Assembly: GCA_016288005.1 (NCBI GenBank)
Contig: JAEEXY010000004.1
Span: 1 to 64,000 of the forward strand
Direction of reading: 5' to 3'
From: Lachnospiraceae bacterium
GTDB lineage: Bacteria; Bacillota; Clostridia; Lachnospirales; Lachnospiraceae
DNA: 64,000 bases
The notes beneath the pieces were generated by a model, which did not search any database, was not told the origin of the DNA, and saw only the letters and a list, made by a program, of their open reading frames with translations. The translations under genes were made by a program, and so were the position numbers. Positions 34,709-44,532 of this stretch are shown here, piece after piece. The first letter of the stretch is position 1, and each line of letters starts with the position of its first letter.

Positions 34709-36229
34709 ATGGTCTTACATGCCCAAAAGGGAAGCGACATCTCTGCACTGCTAAAGAATGCAGGCTTTCCTTTCCTCTGCGGCGGCACGGGATCATGCGG
34801 AAAATGCAGGATCAGGGTCCTGTCGGGGGAGGTAAGCATCACCGATGCCGACAGGACGTTTTTTAGTGAAGAAGAGTTAAAAGCAGGCATGAGGCTCGCC
34901 TGCATGGCAGGGACGGCCGGGAGCGATCTCGAGATAGAGTATGAGCTGCCGGACGAGGATATATATATCCCTGAAAGCAGCGACCGGAGCCCGGATTCAT
35001 GCCCCGCAGGAGACAGCTCCGATGCGGAGCGCAAAACAGATATCATAGACACAGGTTCGGCTGCGTTTGACATCGCGATCGACATCGGTACCACGACGAT
35101 CGCGGCTGCGGCGGTCGATAAGCATTCCGGACGGATTATTGCGGTCAGGACAGGCATCAATCATCAGCGCAGCTTCGGCGCGGATGTAATATCGAGGATC
35201 GTGGCATCGAATCTGGGCAGCGGACCTAAGATGAGAGACGCCGTGATCACCGACATCAATGCCCTGATCGAAGCGATCATGACAGAGCATGCGCTGACTG
35301 CGGCGGGGCTCGGCAGGATCGTTATCGCGGGCAATACCACGATGCAGCATATATTTGCGGGCTATTCGTGCGAAGGACTCGGTACGGCGCCTTTTACGCC
35401 GGTCTCTACGGCACTCACCGATACTCCGTCGGGGCTGCTGCTTCCCGGGATATCGGCTTTTGTGGGCGCGGATATAGTCGCAGGCATCTATTCCTGCGGA
35501 TTCGGAGATGATCTGAGCCTGCTGATAGATCTCGGTACGAACGGAGAACTGGCACTCGGCACTAAGGACAGGATACTGGTCGCGTCTACTGCGGCGGGAC
35601 CCGCGTTTGAAGGCGGAAACATCAGCTGCGGGACCGCGGGCATACCCGGAGCGATATGTGATGTGACGCTATGCGATGAGGACGGAAAAGAGCCGATAGT
35701 GCTGAAACTGATAGGAGGCGCGGAAAAACCTGTCGGGATCTGCGGCACGGGCGTTATAGCGCTGATTGCGGAACTGATCAAACAGGGGCTCGTCGATGAG
35801 ACGGGGCTGCTCGATGAGAGACTGCACGGCAGGATCAGGCTGTCCGCGGACGGAAAAGTCACCTTTACACAAAAGGATATAAGAGAGCTGCAGCTGGCTT
35901 CGGCCGCGGTAAGAGGCGGCATAGAGACGCTGCTGGAGGAGTACGGGGCTGCGGCCGGTGATATAAAGCATGTATTTATAGCCGGAGGTTTTGGGACAGA
36001 GCTGGATCCGGATAAGGCAGTCACGATAGGGCTGCTGCCGGAGGAGCTTTCGGACAAGTGCGAGAGTGTCGGGAATTCCTCACTTTCGGGTGCCGTAAAA
36101 TATGCCTCCGACCCGGCAGGTGCGGAGGCACTGGATAATATCGTAAAAGTCAGCCGTGAGATAATCCTCGCGGACAGTGAAGCGTTCAAGGCTCATTTTA
36201 TGGAGCACATGAACTTCGATCATTTGTGA
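34709..36229 (+). CDS. RACo-like ASKHA-domain protein with N-terminal [2Fe-2S] ferredoxin
   Basis: 506 residues. The N-terminal ferredoxin-like domain (1-75) carries [16 protein letters not shown] and a later RLACMAG cysteine, the plant-type [2Fe-2S] pattern. An acidic linker follows, then an ASKHA ATPase region (DUF4445) with [21 protein letters not shown] and [11 protein letters not shown]. This is the architecture of RACo, the ATP-driven reductive activator of corrinoid proteins. No corrinoid protein or methyltransferase gene is nearby, so the partner is unknown. The start at 34709 follows GGAGGAAGG; the frame is open upstream through the palindrome but without a site. Its 3' end overlaps araD by 10 bases, tail to tail. 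Confidence 0.83.
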   Translation: MVLHAQKGSDISALLKNAGFPFLCGGTGSCGKCRIRVLSGEVSITDADRTFFSEEELKAGMRLACMAGTAGSDLEIEYELPDEDIYIPESSDRSPDSCPAGDSSDAERKTDIIDTGSAAFDIAIDIGTTTIAAAAVDKHSGRIIAVRTGINHQRSFGADVISRIVASNLGSGPKMRDAVITDINALIEAIMTEHALTAAGLGRIVIAGNTTMQHIFAGYSCEGLGTAPFTPVSTALTDTPSGLLLPGISAFVGADIVAGIYSCGFGDDLSLLIDLGTNGELALGTKDRILVASTAAGPAFEGGNISCGTAGIPGAICDVTLCDEDGKEPIVLKLIGGAEKPVGICGTGVIALIAELIKQGLVDETGLLDERLHGRIRLSADGKVTFTQKDIRELQLASAAVRGGIETLLEEYGAAAGDIKHVFIAGGFGTELDPDKAVTIGLLPEELSDKCESVGNSSLSGAVKYASDPAGAEALDNIVKVSREIILADSEAFKAHFMEHMNFDHL

Positions 36230-36927
36230 TCGCCCTGACCGTAGTAAGCATTGGCGCCGTGTTTGCGCAGATAATGCTTGTCAAGGAGTGAGTTGGGAAC
36301 GGGCTTGATGCCGCAGTTCGACAGCGAGAGATTGTGCCATGCCATGAATGCGACTTCCTCGAGTACGATCGCATTCTCGACGGCTTTCTCGGGGGATTTG
36401 CCCCAGGTGAAGGGACCGTGCGATTTGAGCAGTACCGCGGGAACGTCCATGGGCTTGATGCCGCGTGACTTAAAGGTTTCGATGATCACTTTGCCGGTAT
36501 TGGCCTCATAGGCTTCGGCGATCTCTTCGTCCGAGAGGCAGCGTGCGCAGGGCACGGGGCCGTAGAAATAATCGGCATGAGTGGTTCCGAGGGCGGGGAT
36601 GTCCATTCCCTGCTGGGCCATGATCGTTGCCCATCTCGAATGTGTGTGAACGATGCCGCCGAGCTCGGGATACTCACGGTACAGAGCCAGATGAGTGGGA
36701 GTATCGGATGACGGATTTAAGTTTCCCTCCGCACGATTGCCGTCGAGGTCGAGAACGACCATATCCTCGGGCTTCATGGTGTCGTAGGATACGCCTGAGG
36801 GTTTGATGACAACGAGTCCCTTTTCACGGTCGATACCCGAAACATTGCCCCAGGTAAGTGTGATCAGATTGTTTTTGGGTAAAAGCAGATTGGCGTCACA
36901 GACGCGCTTTTTCAGTTCTTCCAGCAT
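36220..36927 (-). CDS. araD: L-ribulose-5-phosphate 4-epimerase
   Basis: 235 residues of the class II aldolase family. [35 protein letters not shown] and [10 protein letters not shown] supply the substrate and zinc-binding residues; [10 protein letters not shown] contains the later conserved histidine. It interconverts L-ribulose-5-P and D-xylulose-5-P in pentose use. No other arabinose genes are adjacent. AAAGGA precedes the ATG. Confidence 0.9.
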   Translation of the reverse strand: MLEELKKRVCDANLLLPKNNLITLTWGNVSGIDREKGLVVIKPSGVSYDTMKPEDMVVLDLDGNRAEGNLNPSSDTPTHLALYREYPELGGIVHTHSRWATIMAQQGMDIPALGTTHADYFYGPVPCARCLSDEEIAEAYEANTGKVIIETFKSRGIKPMDVPAVLLKSHGPFTWGKSPEKAVENAIVLEEVAFMAWHNLSLSNCGIKPVPNSLLDKHYLRKHGANAYYGQGDHK

Positions 36928-37028
36928 GTTGCGGTCCTTTCTTGTCTGAGTTTTAAGGCTTTGCCTGCTATAAATAAATTATCAAAGGCAGGGCGGTAAG
37001 TCAATCGAAAAGGAAAACGGAGATTATT

Positions 37029-38198
37029 ATGAATGAGATAAATGCATGTCCTTATTCCAAAAAATGCGGAGGCTGCATGTATTCGGGCGTTTCCTACGGG
37101 GAACAGCTCGATATAAAGAACGGTCTCGTAAGGAAATACCTGGGTCCCGTAGCCAAAGAAAACGGTATAAAGCCCGAGCCTGTCGCAGGCGCAGCTGATC
37201 CGCTCTATTACCGCAATAAGGTGCATTCGGTATTCGCGAGGACCAAAAAAGGACAGATCGTACGCGGCATATACCGCAGGGATTCGCATGAGGTGATACC
37301 CGTGAGCGGATGTCTGCTGGAGAATAAAAAGGCAGACGCGATCATCGAGAAGATAAAAAGACTCGTGCCGTCGTTCAAATACAGGATATTCGACGAGGAC
37401 AACGGAACAGGGTGGCTGCGTCACGTGCTCGTGCGCACCGGGACCTGCGGGGGCAAAGAAGAGATCATGGTGATCCTGGTCACTTCCGAAGTTCCGTTCC
37501 CCGGAAAGAATAATTTCGTAAAGGCGCTGAGGTCGGCATTCCCGGAGATCACGACGATCGTGCAGAACATAAACGCGAAACGCACGAGCATGGTGCTGGG
37601 AGAGCGGAATATCGTTGTTTACGGCAAAGGCTTTATCGAGGACGATTCGTTGGGGCTCAGGTTCAGGATATCGCCCGGGTCGTTTTTCCAGATAAACGGT
37701 CCGCAGACAAAAAAACTCTACGGTCTGGCACTGGAGTTTGCGCAGCTTACGGGCAGCGAGACGGTGCTCGACGCATATTGCGGCACGGGTACGATTGGCA
37801 TGTTCATGAGCGCGGGAGCAAAACGGGTCATCGGAGTGGAGCTTAATCCCGACGCGGTGAGGGACGCGAGGGACAACGCAAAGAGGAACGGTATCGGAAA
37901 CATCGAATTTATCTGCGCCGATGCCACAAAATACATGCTGGGGGATATGCCCGCGGGCATCGACGTGCTGTGCATGGATCCGCCGAGGAGCGGCAGTACG
38001 CCCGAGTTTATCAAGGCTGCGGCAGGGTTGGGGATCGGACGTATCGTATACGTTTCGTGCAATCCGGAGACGCTCGCGCGCGATCTGAAGCTTTTTATGA
38101 AACAAGGGTATCGCGTAAAGCGGCTTTCACCGGTCGATATGTTTCCGCTGACCGACAATCTGGAATGCTGCGCGTTACTGGAAATAGGGAGGAAGTAA
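37029..38198 (+). CDS. rlmD: RNA (uracil-5-)-methyltransferase of the RlmD/RumA family
   Basis: 389 residues. The N-terminal iron-sulphur cysteines are C7, C13, C16 (ACPYSKKCGGC) plus the cysteine in VSGCLLEN. The C-terminal SAM domain has DAYCGTGTIG, MDPPRSG and the nucleophile in VSCNPETLARDL. Members make 5-methyluridine in 23S rRNA (U1939 or U747) or in tRNA. There is no N-terminal TRAM domain, so the exact target (RlmD- or RlmC/TrmA-like) is uncertain. Confidence 0.85.
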   Translation: MNEINACPYSKKCGGCMYSGVSYGEQLDIKNGLVRKYLGPVAKENGIKPEPVAGAADPLYYRNKVHSVFARTKKGQIVRGIYRRDSHEVIPVSGCLLENKKADAIIEKIKRLVPSFKYRIFDEDNGTGWLRHVLVRTGTCGGKEEIMVILVTSEVPFPGKNNFVKALRSAFPEITTIVQNINAKRTSMVLGERNIVVYGKGFIEDDSLGLRFRISPGSFFQINGPQTKKLYGLALEFAQLTGSETVLDAYCGTGTIGMFMSAGAKRVIGVELNPDAVRDARDNAKRNGIGNIEFICADATKYMLGDMPAGIDVLCMDPPRSGSTPEFIKAAAGLGIGRIVYVSCNPETLARDLKLFMKQGYRVKRLSPVDMFPLTDNLECCALLEIGRK

Positions 38199-38199
38199 A

Positions 38200-39369
38200 G
38201 TGAAATTCAAGGAGATCAAAAACAAAAAATGGTTTAACGGCATGCTGATAGCATGTACCGCTGTGACATTGTTCGTGGTACTGTCAAATATCGGCAAAGT
38301 ACTGCATGTGATCGGAGCGGCCATAAGCTTTTTCATGCCGCTCATATTCGGCGCGATCATCGCCTATATGATCAATCCGCTGGCAAAAAAGCTTTCGCAG
38401 ACACTTTTCAAAAAAATTAAGCGCAGGAATGTGCAATGGACCCTTTCGGCAGTGCTTGCCCTGATAATTGTAGTCCTTGTAGTCGGATTCATGCTCGGTA
38501 TACTGATACCTCAGCTCATCGACAGCATCAGGACATTCTCGGCCAATTTCAATACATATCTCGAAGCTCTGCAGAACTTCCTGGAGAAGGGCGAGATATC
38601 GAAATTCATCGATCTGAAGGCGTTTATCGATTCTTCGGAAACTGCATGGAACAAGCTGTTCGGCCTGATCTCGGACAACATGGAGAATATCATGTCCGCG
38701 TCCGCCGATTTCGGAAAGTCGTTCATAAACTGGATATTAGGCTTCATACTTTCGATCTATCTGCTGATGGCAAAGAGATCCGTAAAGGTTTTCTGCTCGC
38801 AGCTCGGCAAAGCGCTTTTTGACGCGAACAGATATGACGCGTTCAAGACTTTCTGGTACAGATGCGATTCGATACTTTCGCATTACATTGCGTACAGCCT
38901 GATCGAGGGCATCATGGTCGGCCTGATAAACGCGCTTTTCATGATGATCATGAGGATGCAGTATGTAGGCATGATCTCGGTTGTTGTGGCGCTCACAAAC
39001 CTGATCCCTACCTTCGGACCCATATTCGGAGGCGTTGTGGGAGCCTTTATCCTGCTGATGGTAAAGCCCTGGCACGCTCTGGCGTTCATCATATTCACGC
39101 TTGTCCTCCAGACCGTGGACGGCTATATAATCAAGCCCAACATGTTCGGAGATTCTCTTGGAGTTTCGGGACTGCTCATCCTGGTTACGATCATTACCGG
39201 AGGCAAGATGTTCGGTGTGCCCGGCATTCTGCTCTCTATCCCGTTCGCGGCGATACTTGATTTTGTATACAAGGACTACATCCTCGTCAAGCTTCGTGAA
39301 AACAGGGAAAAGAAGGACAATATGGCGGCTGTCGAAGCCGAGCGGACAGCGGATGACGGGGAAACCTGA
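38200..39369 (+). CDS. AI-2E-family transporter
   Basis: 389 residues, about eight membrane helices with a soluble coiled middle section (about 105-180). FGPIFGGVVGAFI and GDSLGVSGLLIL match the conserved C-terminal region of the AI-2E/PerM family. Characterised members export AI-2 or act as Na+(Li+)/H+ antiporters; the substrate here is unknown. It begins at GTG, one base after the rlmD stop, with GGGAGGAAG upstream, so the two genes are probably co-transcribed. Confidence 0.85.
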   Translation: MKFKEIKNKKWFNGMLIACTAVTLFVVLSNIGKVLHVIGAAISFFMPLIFGAIIAYMINPLAKKLSQTLFKKIKRRNVQWTLSAVLALIIVVLVVGFMLGILIPQLIDSIRTFSANFNTYLEALQNFLEKGEISKFIDLKAFIDSSETAWNKLFGLISDNMENIMSASADFGKSFINWILGFILSIYLLMAKRSVKVFCSQLGKALFDANRYDAFKTFWYRCDSILSHYIAYSLIEGIMVGLINALFMMIMRMQYVGMISVVVALTNLIPTFGPIFGGVVGAFILLMVKPWHALAFIIFTLVLQTVDGYIIKPNMFGDSLGVSGLLILVTIITGGKMFGVPGILLSIPFAAILDFVYKDYILVKLRENREKKDNMAAVEAERTADDGET

Positions 39370-39382
39370 GGCAAACACTGTC

Positions 39383-39411
39383 TTGTATATAAGCTGTCAT
39401 TATGTTATAGT
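39383..39411 (+). promoter_or_regulatory. Promoter of the GGDEF-GNAT-kinase cluster
   Basis: TTGTAT (39383-39388), 17-base spacer, TATAGT (39406-39411). Confidence 0.6.
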
Positions 39412-39491
39412 ATAAGATACAGCTGATTTACGGTTTTTTGACTGTTATCGATGATTTGTAACCCGCGTATACACCACGGAAAGGATATGTG

Positions 39492-40676
39492 ATGCCGCAT
39501 TATTCCGGCATCCATGTGTGCATAATGGAATTTCAGACTATATTTATCCTGAATCTGTTTGGGATCATTCTGCTGCTGTTTCTTATAGCCAGCCGTTTTG
39601 CCACCCGTCAGCGCAGGAGGCTCGGAGACAAGTTTTTCACTGCGCTTACCCTTATCACGATGGGCGCGAGCATCGTCGAGATATTCTCATTCTGGATAGA
39701 CGGAAAACCCGGTGTCATCAGCCACTGGCTGAACCTGCTCTGCAATACGGGCCTTTATCTGGCCAATGTTACCGGATGCTTTGTATGGCTGCTCTATGTT
39801 GACCTGAAGCTTTACCGCGACCGCAAGCGCCTGCTTAAGAAGATCCCCGTATATGCCGCTTTTCCCGTGATATCGGCGATAGCTCTGATAGTTAACATAT
39901 TTAAGCCGTTTTTGCTGTATATCGATTCGGACAATATCTACCACAGACTTCCGCTGTGCAACGTGCTGTATTTCTTCGTCATGCTTACCGGAGCGGAGAG
40001 CCTTGTGATTTACTTTATTTACCGCAAAAAGCATGGGAGGCTCAGGTTTTTTCCCATATGGATGTTCATGCTGCCGGTTGTCGCGGGATGTCTCGGACAG
40101 GCCTTCTTCTACGGTATCTCGACCGCATGGCCGGGCACCTGCATAGGTATCGCAGCGATCTATATGGGCATACAGAACGAAAAGTCCTATATCGATCCGC
40201 TCACGGGTCTGTACAACAGACAGTTCCTCGAGCATACGCTGCTGGTATTCAGTGAGACCAGGAGTTTTTACGGAATAATGTTCGACCTTAACAAATTTAA
40301 GGAGATCAATGACAGGTTCGGTCATTCCACAGGTGACCGTGCGCTTTTCAGGGCAGGCAGGATACTTCATCGCGCTTCGGAGTCTAAGGGCACCGTTTTC
40401 AGGTTCGCCGGAGATGAGTTCATCATCCTTATGAATTCGGATTCTGAGGCGGATGTGCTCGCGCTCAAGGAAAGAGTTTGGATATTGTCCAATAACTTTA
40501 ATACCGAGTCGGGCGAGCCGTTCAGGATTTCGTTCTCGATGGGCTACGCAAAGTATTCAAAGGGTGAATCACAGGATGATTTCCTGCATCGCATGGATGA
40601 GGCGATGTATATCGATAAAGAGAGAATGCACAGACTGCTCGCGAAAGAGGAGTGTGCGGAAGGAGCTGCGACGTGA
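39492..40676 (+). CDS. Seven-helix membrane GGDEF-domain protein
   Basis: 394 residues. Seven hydrophobic helices occupy about 1-235, resembling the N-terminal 7TM sensor of histidine kinases. A GGDEF domain follows (about 236-385): DPLTGLYNR, FDLNKFKEIND, and the signature RFAGDEFII. The first glycine of GGDEF is alanine; AGDEF is found in some active diguanylate cyclases, so cyclic-di-GMP synthesis is plausible but not assured. The start at 39492 follows GAAAGGA; an in-frame GTG lies one codon earlier. Its stop overlaps the start of the GNAT gene. Confidence 0.83.
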   Translation: MPHYSGIHVCIMEFQTIFILNLFGIILLLFLIASRFATRQRRRLGDKFFTALTLITMGASIVEIFSFWIDGKPGVISHWLNLLCNTGLYLANVTGCFVWLLYVDLKLYRDRKRLLKKIPVYAAFPVISAIALIVNIFKPFLLYIDSDNIYHRLPLCNVLYFFVMLTGAESLVIYFIYRKKHGRLRFFPIWMFMLPVVAGCLGQAFFYGISTAWPGTCIGIAAIYMGIQNEKSYIDPLTGLYNRQFLEHTLLVFSETRSFYGIMFDLNKFKEINDRFGHSTGDRALFRAGRILHRASESKGTVFRFAGDEFIILMNSDSEADVLALKERVWILSNNFNTESGEPFRISFSMGYAKYSKGESQDDFLHRMDEAMYIDKERMHRLLAKEECAEGAAT

Positions 40677-41149
40677 CGGTTATCAGGAGAGCCGAAGTCA
40701 GGGACATCGGCGACATAAACATACTTCTCGGGCAGGTACTGCTCGTGCATCATAACGGCAGGCCCGATCTTTTTAAGGCCGAGGGCGCGAAATACTCGGA
40801 CGATCAGCTGGCAGAGATCATTCGCGATGATAACAGGCCCGTTTTCGTTTATGAGGAGGACGGCAGAGTGATCGCGCACTGTTTCTGCATGATCAAAGAC
40901 TGGCCCGAGACAGGCGCGGCTTACGCCCGCAAGAACCTGTTCATTGACGATCTGTGCGTGGATGAGAACGCACGCGGAAAACATGTCGGGACGCAGCTCT
41001 ACGATTATGTTAAGGGCTGGGCGGCCGGACACGGTTTTGATAATATCACGCTGCATGTCTGGGAGTGCAATCCCGGAGCCGTTGAGTTCTATAAGAGCCT
41101 TGGCATGCAGGTTCGGCAATACACTATGGAGACGATCCTTAGAAAATGA
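40673..41149 (+). CDS. GNAT-family N-acetyltransferase
   Basis: 158 residues. GNAT fold with the acetyl-CoA loop in DENARGKHVGTQLY and the C-terminal WECNPGAVEFYKSLGM motif. The acceptor is unknown. A GTG start at 40673 overlaps the stop of the GGDEF gene by four bases and has AAGGAG upstream, so translational coupling is likely. Confidence 0.85.
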   Translation: MTVIRRAEVRDIGDINILLGQVLLVHHNGRPDLFKAEGAKYSDDQLAEIIRDDNRPVFVYEEDGRVIAHCFCMIKDWPETGAAYARKNLFIDDLCVDENARGKHVGTQLYDYVKGWAAGHGFDNITLHVWECNPGAVEFYKSLGMQVRQYTMETILRK

Positions 41150-41167
41150 TCAGCGAGAGGCGTTGAG

Positions 41168-43384
41168 ATGTACACAAAGATCATATATGTCCTTGTAGAC
41201 AGCCTTGCTATAGTCATAATGTTATTTACGATCATGGCATCTATGCAGATCAGGCAGAGATACGGAGTTATCCTGAAAAAGGCCTTTATCTGTTCTATAG
41301 CTGCCATTTTTTCCAATATCCTTATAGCGGTATCACCCAACGCGGTATTCGCCGAGATCGTATATTCTCTGTACTTTGCCGCGATAGACTGGATGCTGCT
41401 GTATCTGACCGGATTCTGCCTGTCATACACCGATCACCATAAGGCGCTGAAGATCCTTCGTCCGATAGCTACCGCTCTGGTCTGGATCGATTCGGTATCC
41501 ATTCTTCTCAATTATTTTTTCGGCCATGTATTCGACATTTACGAATATGAATACGCGGGCACCGTATTTTATCAGACCAAATTCAACACGCTGTATTTTG
41601 TGCACCTCGGCATAGACTATCTCGCGGTAGTAATAACCTTCGGTTTCATCATCTACAGGATAGCAAAGAGCTATGACGTTTACCGCACAAAGTACGTGAT
41701 GATTCTGGCCGTGCTCCTGCTGGTAGTATTCCTGAACGTACTGTACATGGCGTTCTCGCTGATACTTGATATCTCCGTTATATTCTATGCGGTCGCCGGT
41801 CCCCTGATCTGTTTCGGCATCATGCGTCTGGTACCGCGCAATCTGATGAGCCATTCGATAGCCAAAGCGGTCGACGACATGAACGAGGGACTGGTGCTGT
41901 TTGATTCCGGCGACAAATACATTTTCTCGAACAAGTATTTCAATGAGCATTTTGGCCCGATAGACGAGGACGATACCTATGATGCGGAGCCCATGTCTTC
42001 GATACGTACGTCGCTCATGCTGAAGGGAAAGCAGTTCGGTCCCGCGGAGTATGAGAGGTCCGACGGAGAGGGCAGCCGTGAGCACTATCAGGTGCTGTAT
42101 AATCAGCTCCTTGACAGAAAAAACCGACCTATCGGCTCTTATCTGCTGGTTGAGGACGACACGGAGGAGATATCTTACTTAAGACAGCTCGATGATGCGC
42201 GCCGTGAGGCCGATGAGGCCAACAGGGCAAAGTCGACTTTCCTCGCGAATATGTCGCATGAGATCAGGACGCCGCTTAACGCAGTACTCGGAATGAACGA
42301 GATGATACTCCGCAAGGCCGAGGACCCCGAGCTGCTCGAATACGCCGAGAATATCAGGTCATCGGGCAATGCGCTGCTGCATCTGATCAACGATATACTG
42401 GATTTCTCCAAGATCGAAGCCCGCAAGATGGAGCTTCTTTTGGGTGAATACAAGCCTCACGACCTGATGCGTGAATGCGTATCGCGTTTCGAAAAGATGG
42501 CCGATGATAAGGACCTGCTGCTGAAAGCCGCGTTCGATCCCAATATCCCTACGGTTCTTGAGGGTGATGTCCTGCATCTGACGCAGGTCATCAGCAACAT
42601 GGTCTCGAACGCGATCAAATACACCAGAGCGGGCAGCGTGGAGCTGCGTTTTTCAGAAGGAGAGCGGCCCATAGCAAAGGGTGAGTTCGGTCTCGTCATT
42701 GAGGTCAGGGACACAGGCATGGGTATCGCGCAGTCGGATCTGCCGTATCTGTTCGACGCGTTTGAACGAGTAAATGAAAAGGAAAACGCGAACATACAGG
42801 GCACGGGTCTGGGACTGGCCATCACAAAACAGCTCGTGGAGCTGATGAACGGCTCGGTTACTGTTGAGAGCGAGCCCGGCGAAGGCACTGTATTTAAGGT
42901 CTATGTGCCTCAAAAGATAAAGGACGCGACTCCTGCGGGCGAGTTTGAGCGCAATGTAAGGGCCGAACATGAGGTATATCATGAGACGTTCAGGGCGCCG
43001 AACGCGCATGTGCTCGTTGTTGACGATGTTGCGGTAAATATCATGGTCATCAAAGAGCTCCTTAAAAAGACCGAGGTTGTGTTAGATAAGGCAAACAGCG
43101 GTGATGAGGCCATAGCAAAGTGCAAAGAGCTCAAATACGATCTTATCCTGCTCGACCACAGGATGCCCAAGAAGGACGGCATCGAGACATTCCGCGAGAT
43201 ATCCGCCGACGGGCTCAATCAGGGCACGCCGGTTATCATGCTCACGGCCAATGCCGAAGCGGGGGCGCGCGATGAGTACAGAAAGATCGGTTTTGTCGAT
43301 TACCTGACAAAACCCGTTGACAGCGCTGAGCTGGAGAAGTCGCTCGCGACTCATCTGCCTCAGGAGCTGATAGAAAAAATGTGA
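41168..43384 (+). CDS. Hybrid histidine kinase with 7TM sensor, PAS and receiver
   Basis: 738 residues. Seven membrane helices (about 1-225) form the sensor. A PAS-like segment (about 235-335; EGLVLFDSGDKYIFSN) is followed by a HisKA domain with FLANMSHEIRTPLNAVLG, an ATPase domain with RDTGMGIAQSDL and GTGLGLAITKQLVELM, and a receiver (about 615-730) with phospho-acceptor aspartate in LLDHRMPKKDG. A phosphorelay output partner is not evident nearby. It resembles the preceding GGDEF protein in its 7TM sensor. Confidence 0.9.
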   Translation: MYTKIIYVLVDSLAIVIMLFTIMASMQIRQRYGVILKKAFICSIAAIFSNILIAVSPNAVFAEIVYSLYFAAIDWMLLYLTGFCLSYTDHHKALKILRPIATALVWIDSVSILLNYFFGHVFDIYEYEYAGTVFYQTKFNTLYFVHLGIDYLAVVITFGFIIYRIAKSYDVYRTKYVMILAVLLLVVFLNVLYMAFSLILDISVIFYAVAGPLICFGIMRLVPRNLMSHSIAKAVDDMNEGLVLFDSGDKYIFSNKYFNEHFGPIDEDDTYDAEPMSSIRTSLMLKGKQFGPAEYERSDGEGSREHYQVLYNQLLDRKNRPIGSYLLVEDDTEEISYLRQLDDARREADEANRAKSTFLANMSHEIRTPLNAVLGMNEMILRKAEDPELLEYAENIRSSGNALLHLINDILDFSKIEARKMELLLGEYKPHDLMRECVSRFEKMADDKDLLLKAAFDPNIPTVLEGDVLHLTQVISNMVSNAIKYTRAGSVELRFSEGERPIAKGEFGLVIEVRDTGMGIAQSDLPYLFDAFERVNEKENANIQGTGLGLAITKQLVELMNGSVTVESEPGEGTVFKVYVPQKIKDATPAGEFERNVRAEHEVYHETFRAPNAHVLVVDDVAVNIMVIKELLKKTEVVLDKANSGDEAIAKCKELKYDLILLDHRMPKKDGIETFREISADGLNQGTPVIMLTANAEAGARDEYRKIGFVDYLTKPVDSAELEKSLATHLPQELIEKM

Positions 43385-43406
43385 TCATATAACAGGAGGG
43401 TTTACG

Positions 43407-44321
43407 ATGGAACTTGATGAACAGGATCTGAGAGATGGTTTGAAGTTTTTGGTGGGAACGTGGCAGGTTGATTACATTGTAAACGCGTTTTCGAACGATC
43501 TGGCGCACATTCCGGCCACTGAGTTCAAGAGTGAGGACGGTACAGATTTTACCGCGATCACGTATGAGTTTTTTGAGGATCATACCCTGATCCTGCGCAA
43601 TTCGGCCAACGGCAGAGAGATAAAGGGCACGTGGGAGCAGACCGGATGGAGCGAATATCATTATACCGCAGAGGATTTCTACGATATTCCCGACGATAGT
43701 TTCCGCAAGGGCGTTGAGACCCTGCAGGTTGTGGACGGCTGCGTTGTTTTCAGCATCGGTTTCCTCGCGATAGGCATGAAAAAGACGGCGGAAGGCGTTG
43801 TTACGGTTCAAAAGAAGCAGGATATCGGCGATATCGAGATGAGCGAAGCCGATAAGAAGTGCATGGATATCGTCGGAACTTACCGTGCGGCAAAGATGAT
43901 GAGCATGATCGGAGGCAAGTTCGAGCTTTTCCCTGTCGAAGAGGTCATTGCGGATCTCGATAAACAGCTGGCTGCCGGCGCGATAGACGAGCACGAGGCG
44001 GGGCAGATGAAGAGCCTGATCGAAGCCAGATACGAGTTTACTGACGATCACCGGGTTCTCGAGATGGCGAAGGTACCTGTCGGAGTCAGCGAGGAAGAGA
44101 TCAAAAAAGCGATCGAGGCCGGTCAGATAAAGGGTTATAAGGACGGGTATTTCTCACGCGGCGAAAAGGAATGGAAAGCCATAGGCGGGAAGTACTATTA
44201 CGATACGCAGGAGCAGCGTGAGGTATTCGGGGAAGCCCTGTCATCGTGGGATGAGCTGGTGTTTGACGAAGACGGTCTGCTCAACTACGGTTCAGGCTTC
44301 GTAAAGCTCAAAAAGATTTGA
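43407..44321 (+). CDS. Unknown protein with two lipocalin-like repeats
   Basis: 304 residues, no signal peptide or membrane helix. Two related halves can be read: LVGTWQV ... YEFFEDHTLIL ... GTWEQTGWSEYHY and IVGTYRA ... YEFTDDHRVLE ... EWKAIGGKYYY, each ending in a short beta segment before KK. The pattern is like the beta-barrel repeats of lipocalin/META-type proteins but I do not recognise the family. AGGAGGG precedes the ATG, 22 bases after the hybrid kinase, so it may belong to the same transcript. A terminator follows. Confidence 0.7.
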   Translation: MELDEQDLRDGLKFLVGTWQVDYIVNAFSNDLAHIPATEFKSEDGTDFTAITYEFFEDHTLILRNSANGREIKGTWEQTGWSEYHYTAEDFYDIPDDSFRKGVETLQVVDGCVVFSIGFLAIGMKKTAEGVVTVQKKQDIGDIEMSEADKKCMDIVGTYRAAKMMSMIGGKFELFPVEEVIADLDKQLAAGAIDEHEAGQMKSLIEARYEFTDDHRVLEMAKVPVGVSEEEIKKAIEAGQIKGYKDGYFSRGEKEWKAIGGKYYYDTQEQREVFGEALSSWDELVFDEDGLLNYGSGFVKLKKI

Positions 44322-44330
44322 TGATATTTA

Positions 44331-44366
44331 AGGTTTCGGCCGATGATCGGTCGAAACCTTTTTTTG
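44331..44366 (+). terminator. Intrinsic terminator
   Basis: AGGTTTCGGCC...GGTCGAAACCT stem with a G-U pair, followed by T7. Confidence 0.85.
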
Positions 44367-44426
44367 CAATACGATATGTGAAGTATCGAATTAAAAACTA
44401 TCGCATAAGAGAAAAATAAAAAGTGC

Positions 44427-44455
44427 TTAACATTTTTGTGTACTTGTGTTATAAT
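44427..44455 (+). promoter_or_regulatory. Promoter of the hydrogenase-chemoreceptor gene
   Basis: TTAACA (44427-44432), 17-base spacer, consensus TATAAT (44450-44455). Confidence 0.7.
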
Positions 44456-44471
44456 ACGTTTTATAAAAAAT

Positions 44472-44516
44472 ATGCGATGATGAAAACTCTCATCGGAAGC
44501 AAAGACTTTAGAGCAT
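44472..44516 (+). promoter_or_regulatory. Structured leader with GGAAGCAAAG motif
   Basis: ATGC (44472-44475) can pair with GCAT (44513-44516), enclosing CGATGA/TCATCG (44475-44480 with 44490-44495) and the sequence CGGAAGCAAAGAC. The GAnGCAAAG part recalls the 3' half of cyclic-di-GMP-I (GEMM) riboswitches, but the rest does not fit well. It lies in the roughly 70-base leader of a signalling gene. Confidence 0.25.
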
Positions 44517-44532
44517 GGATAAGGAGAACATG

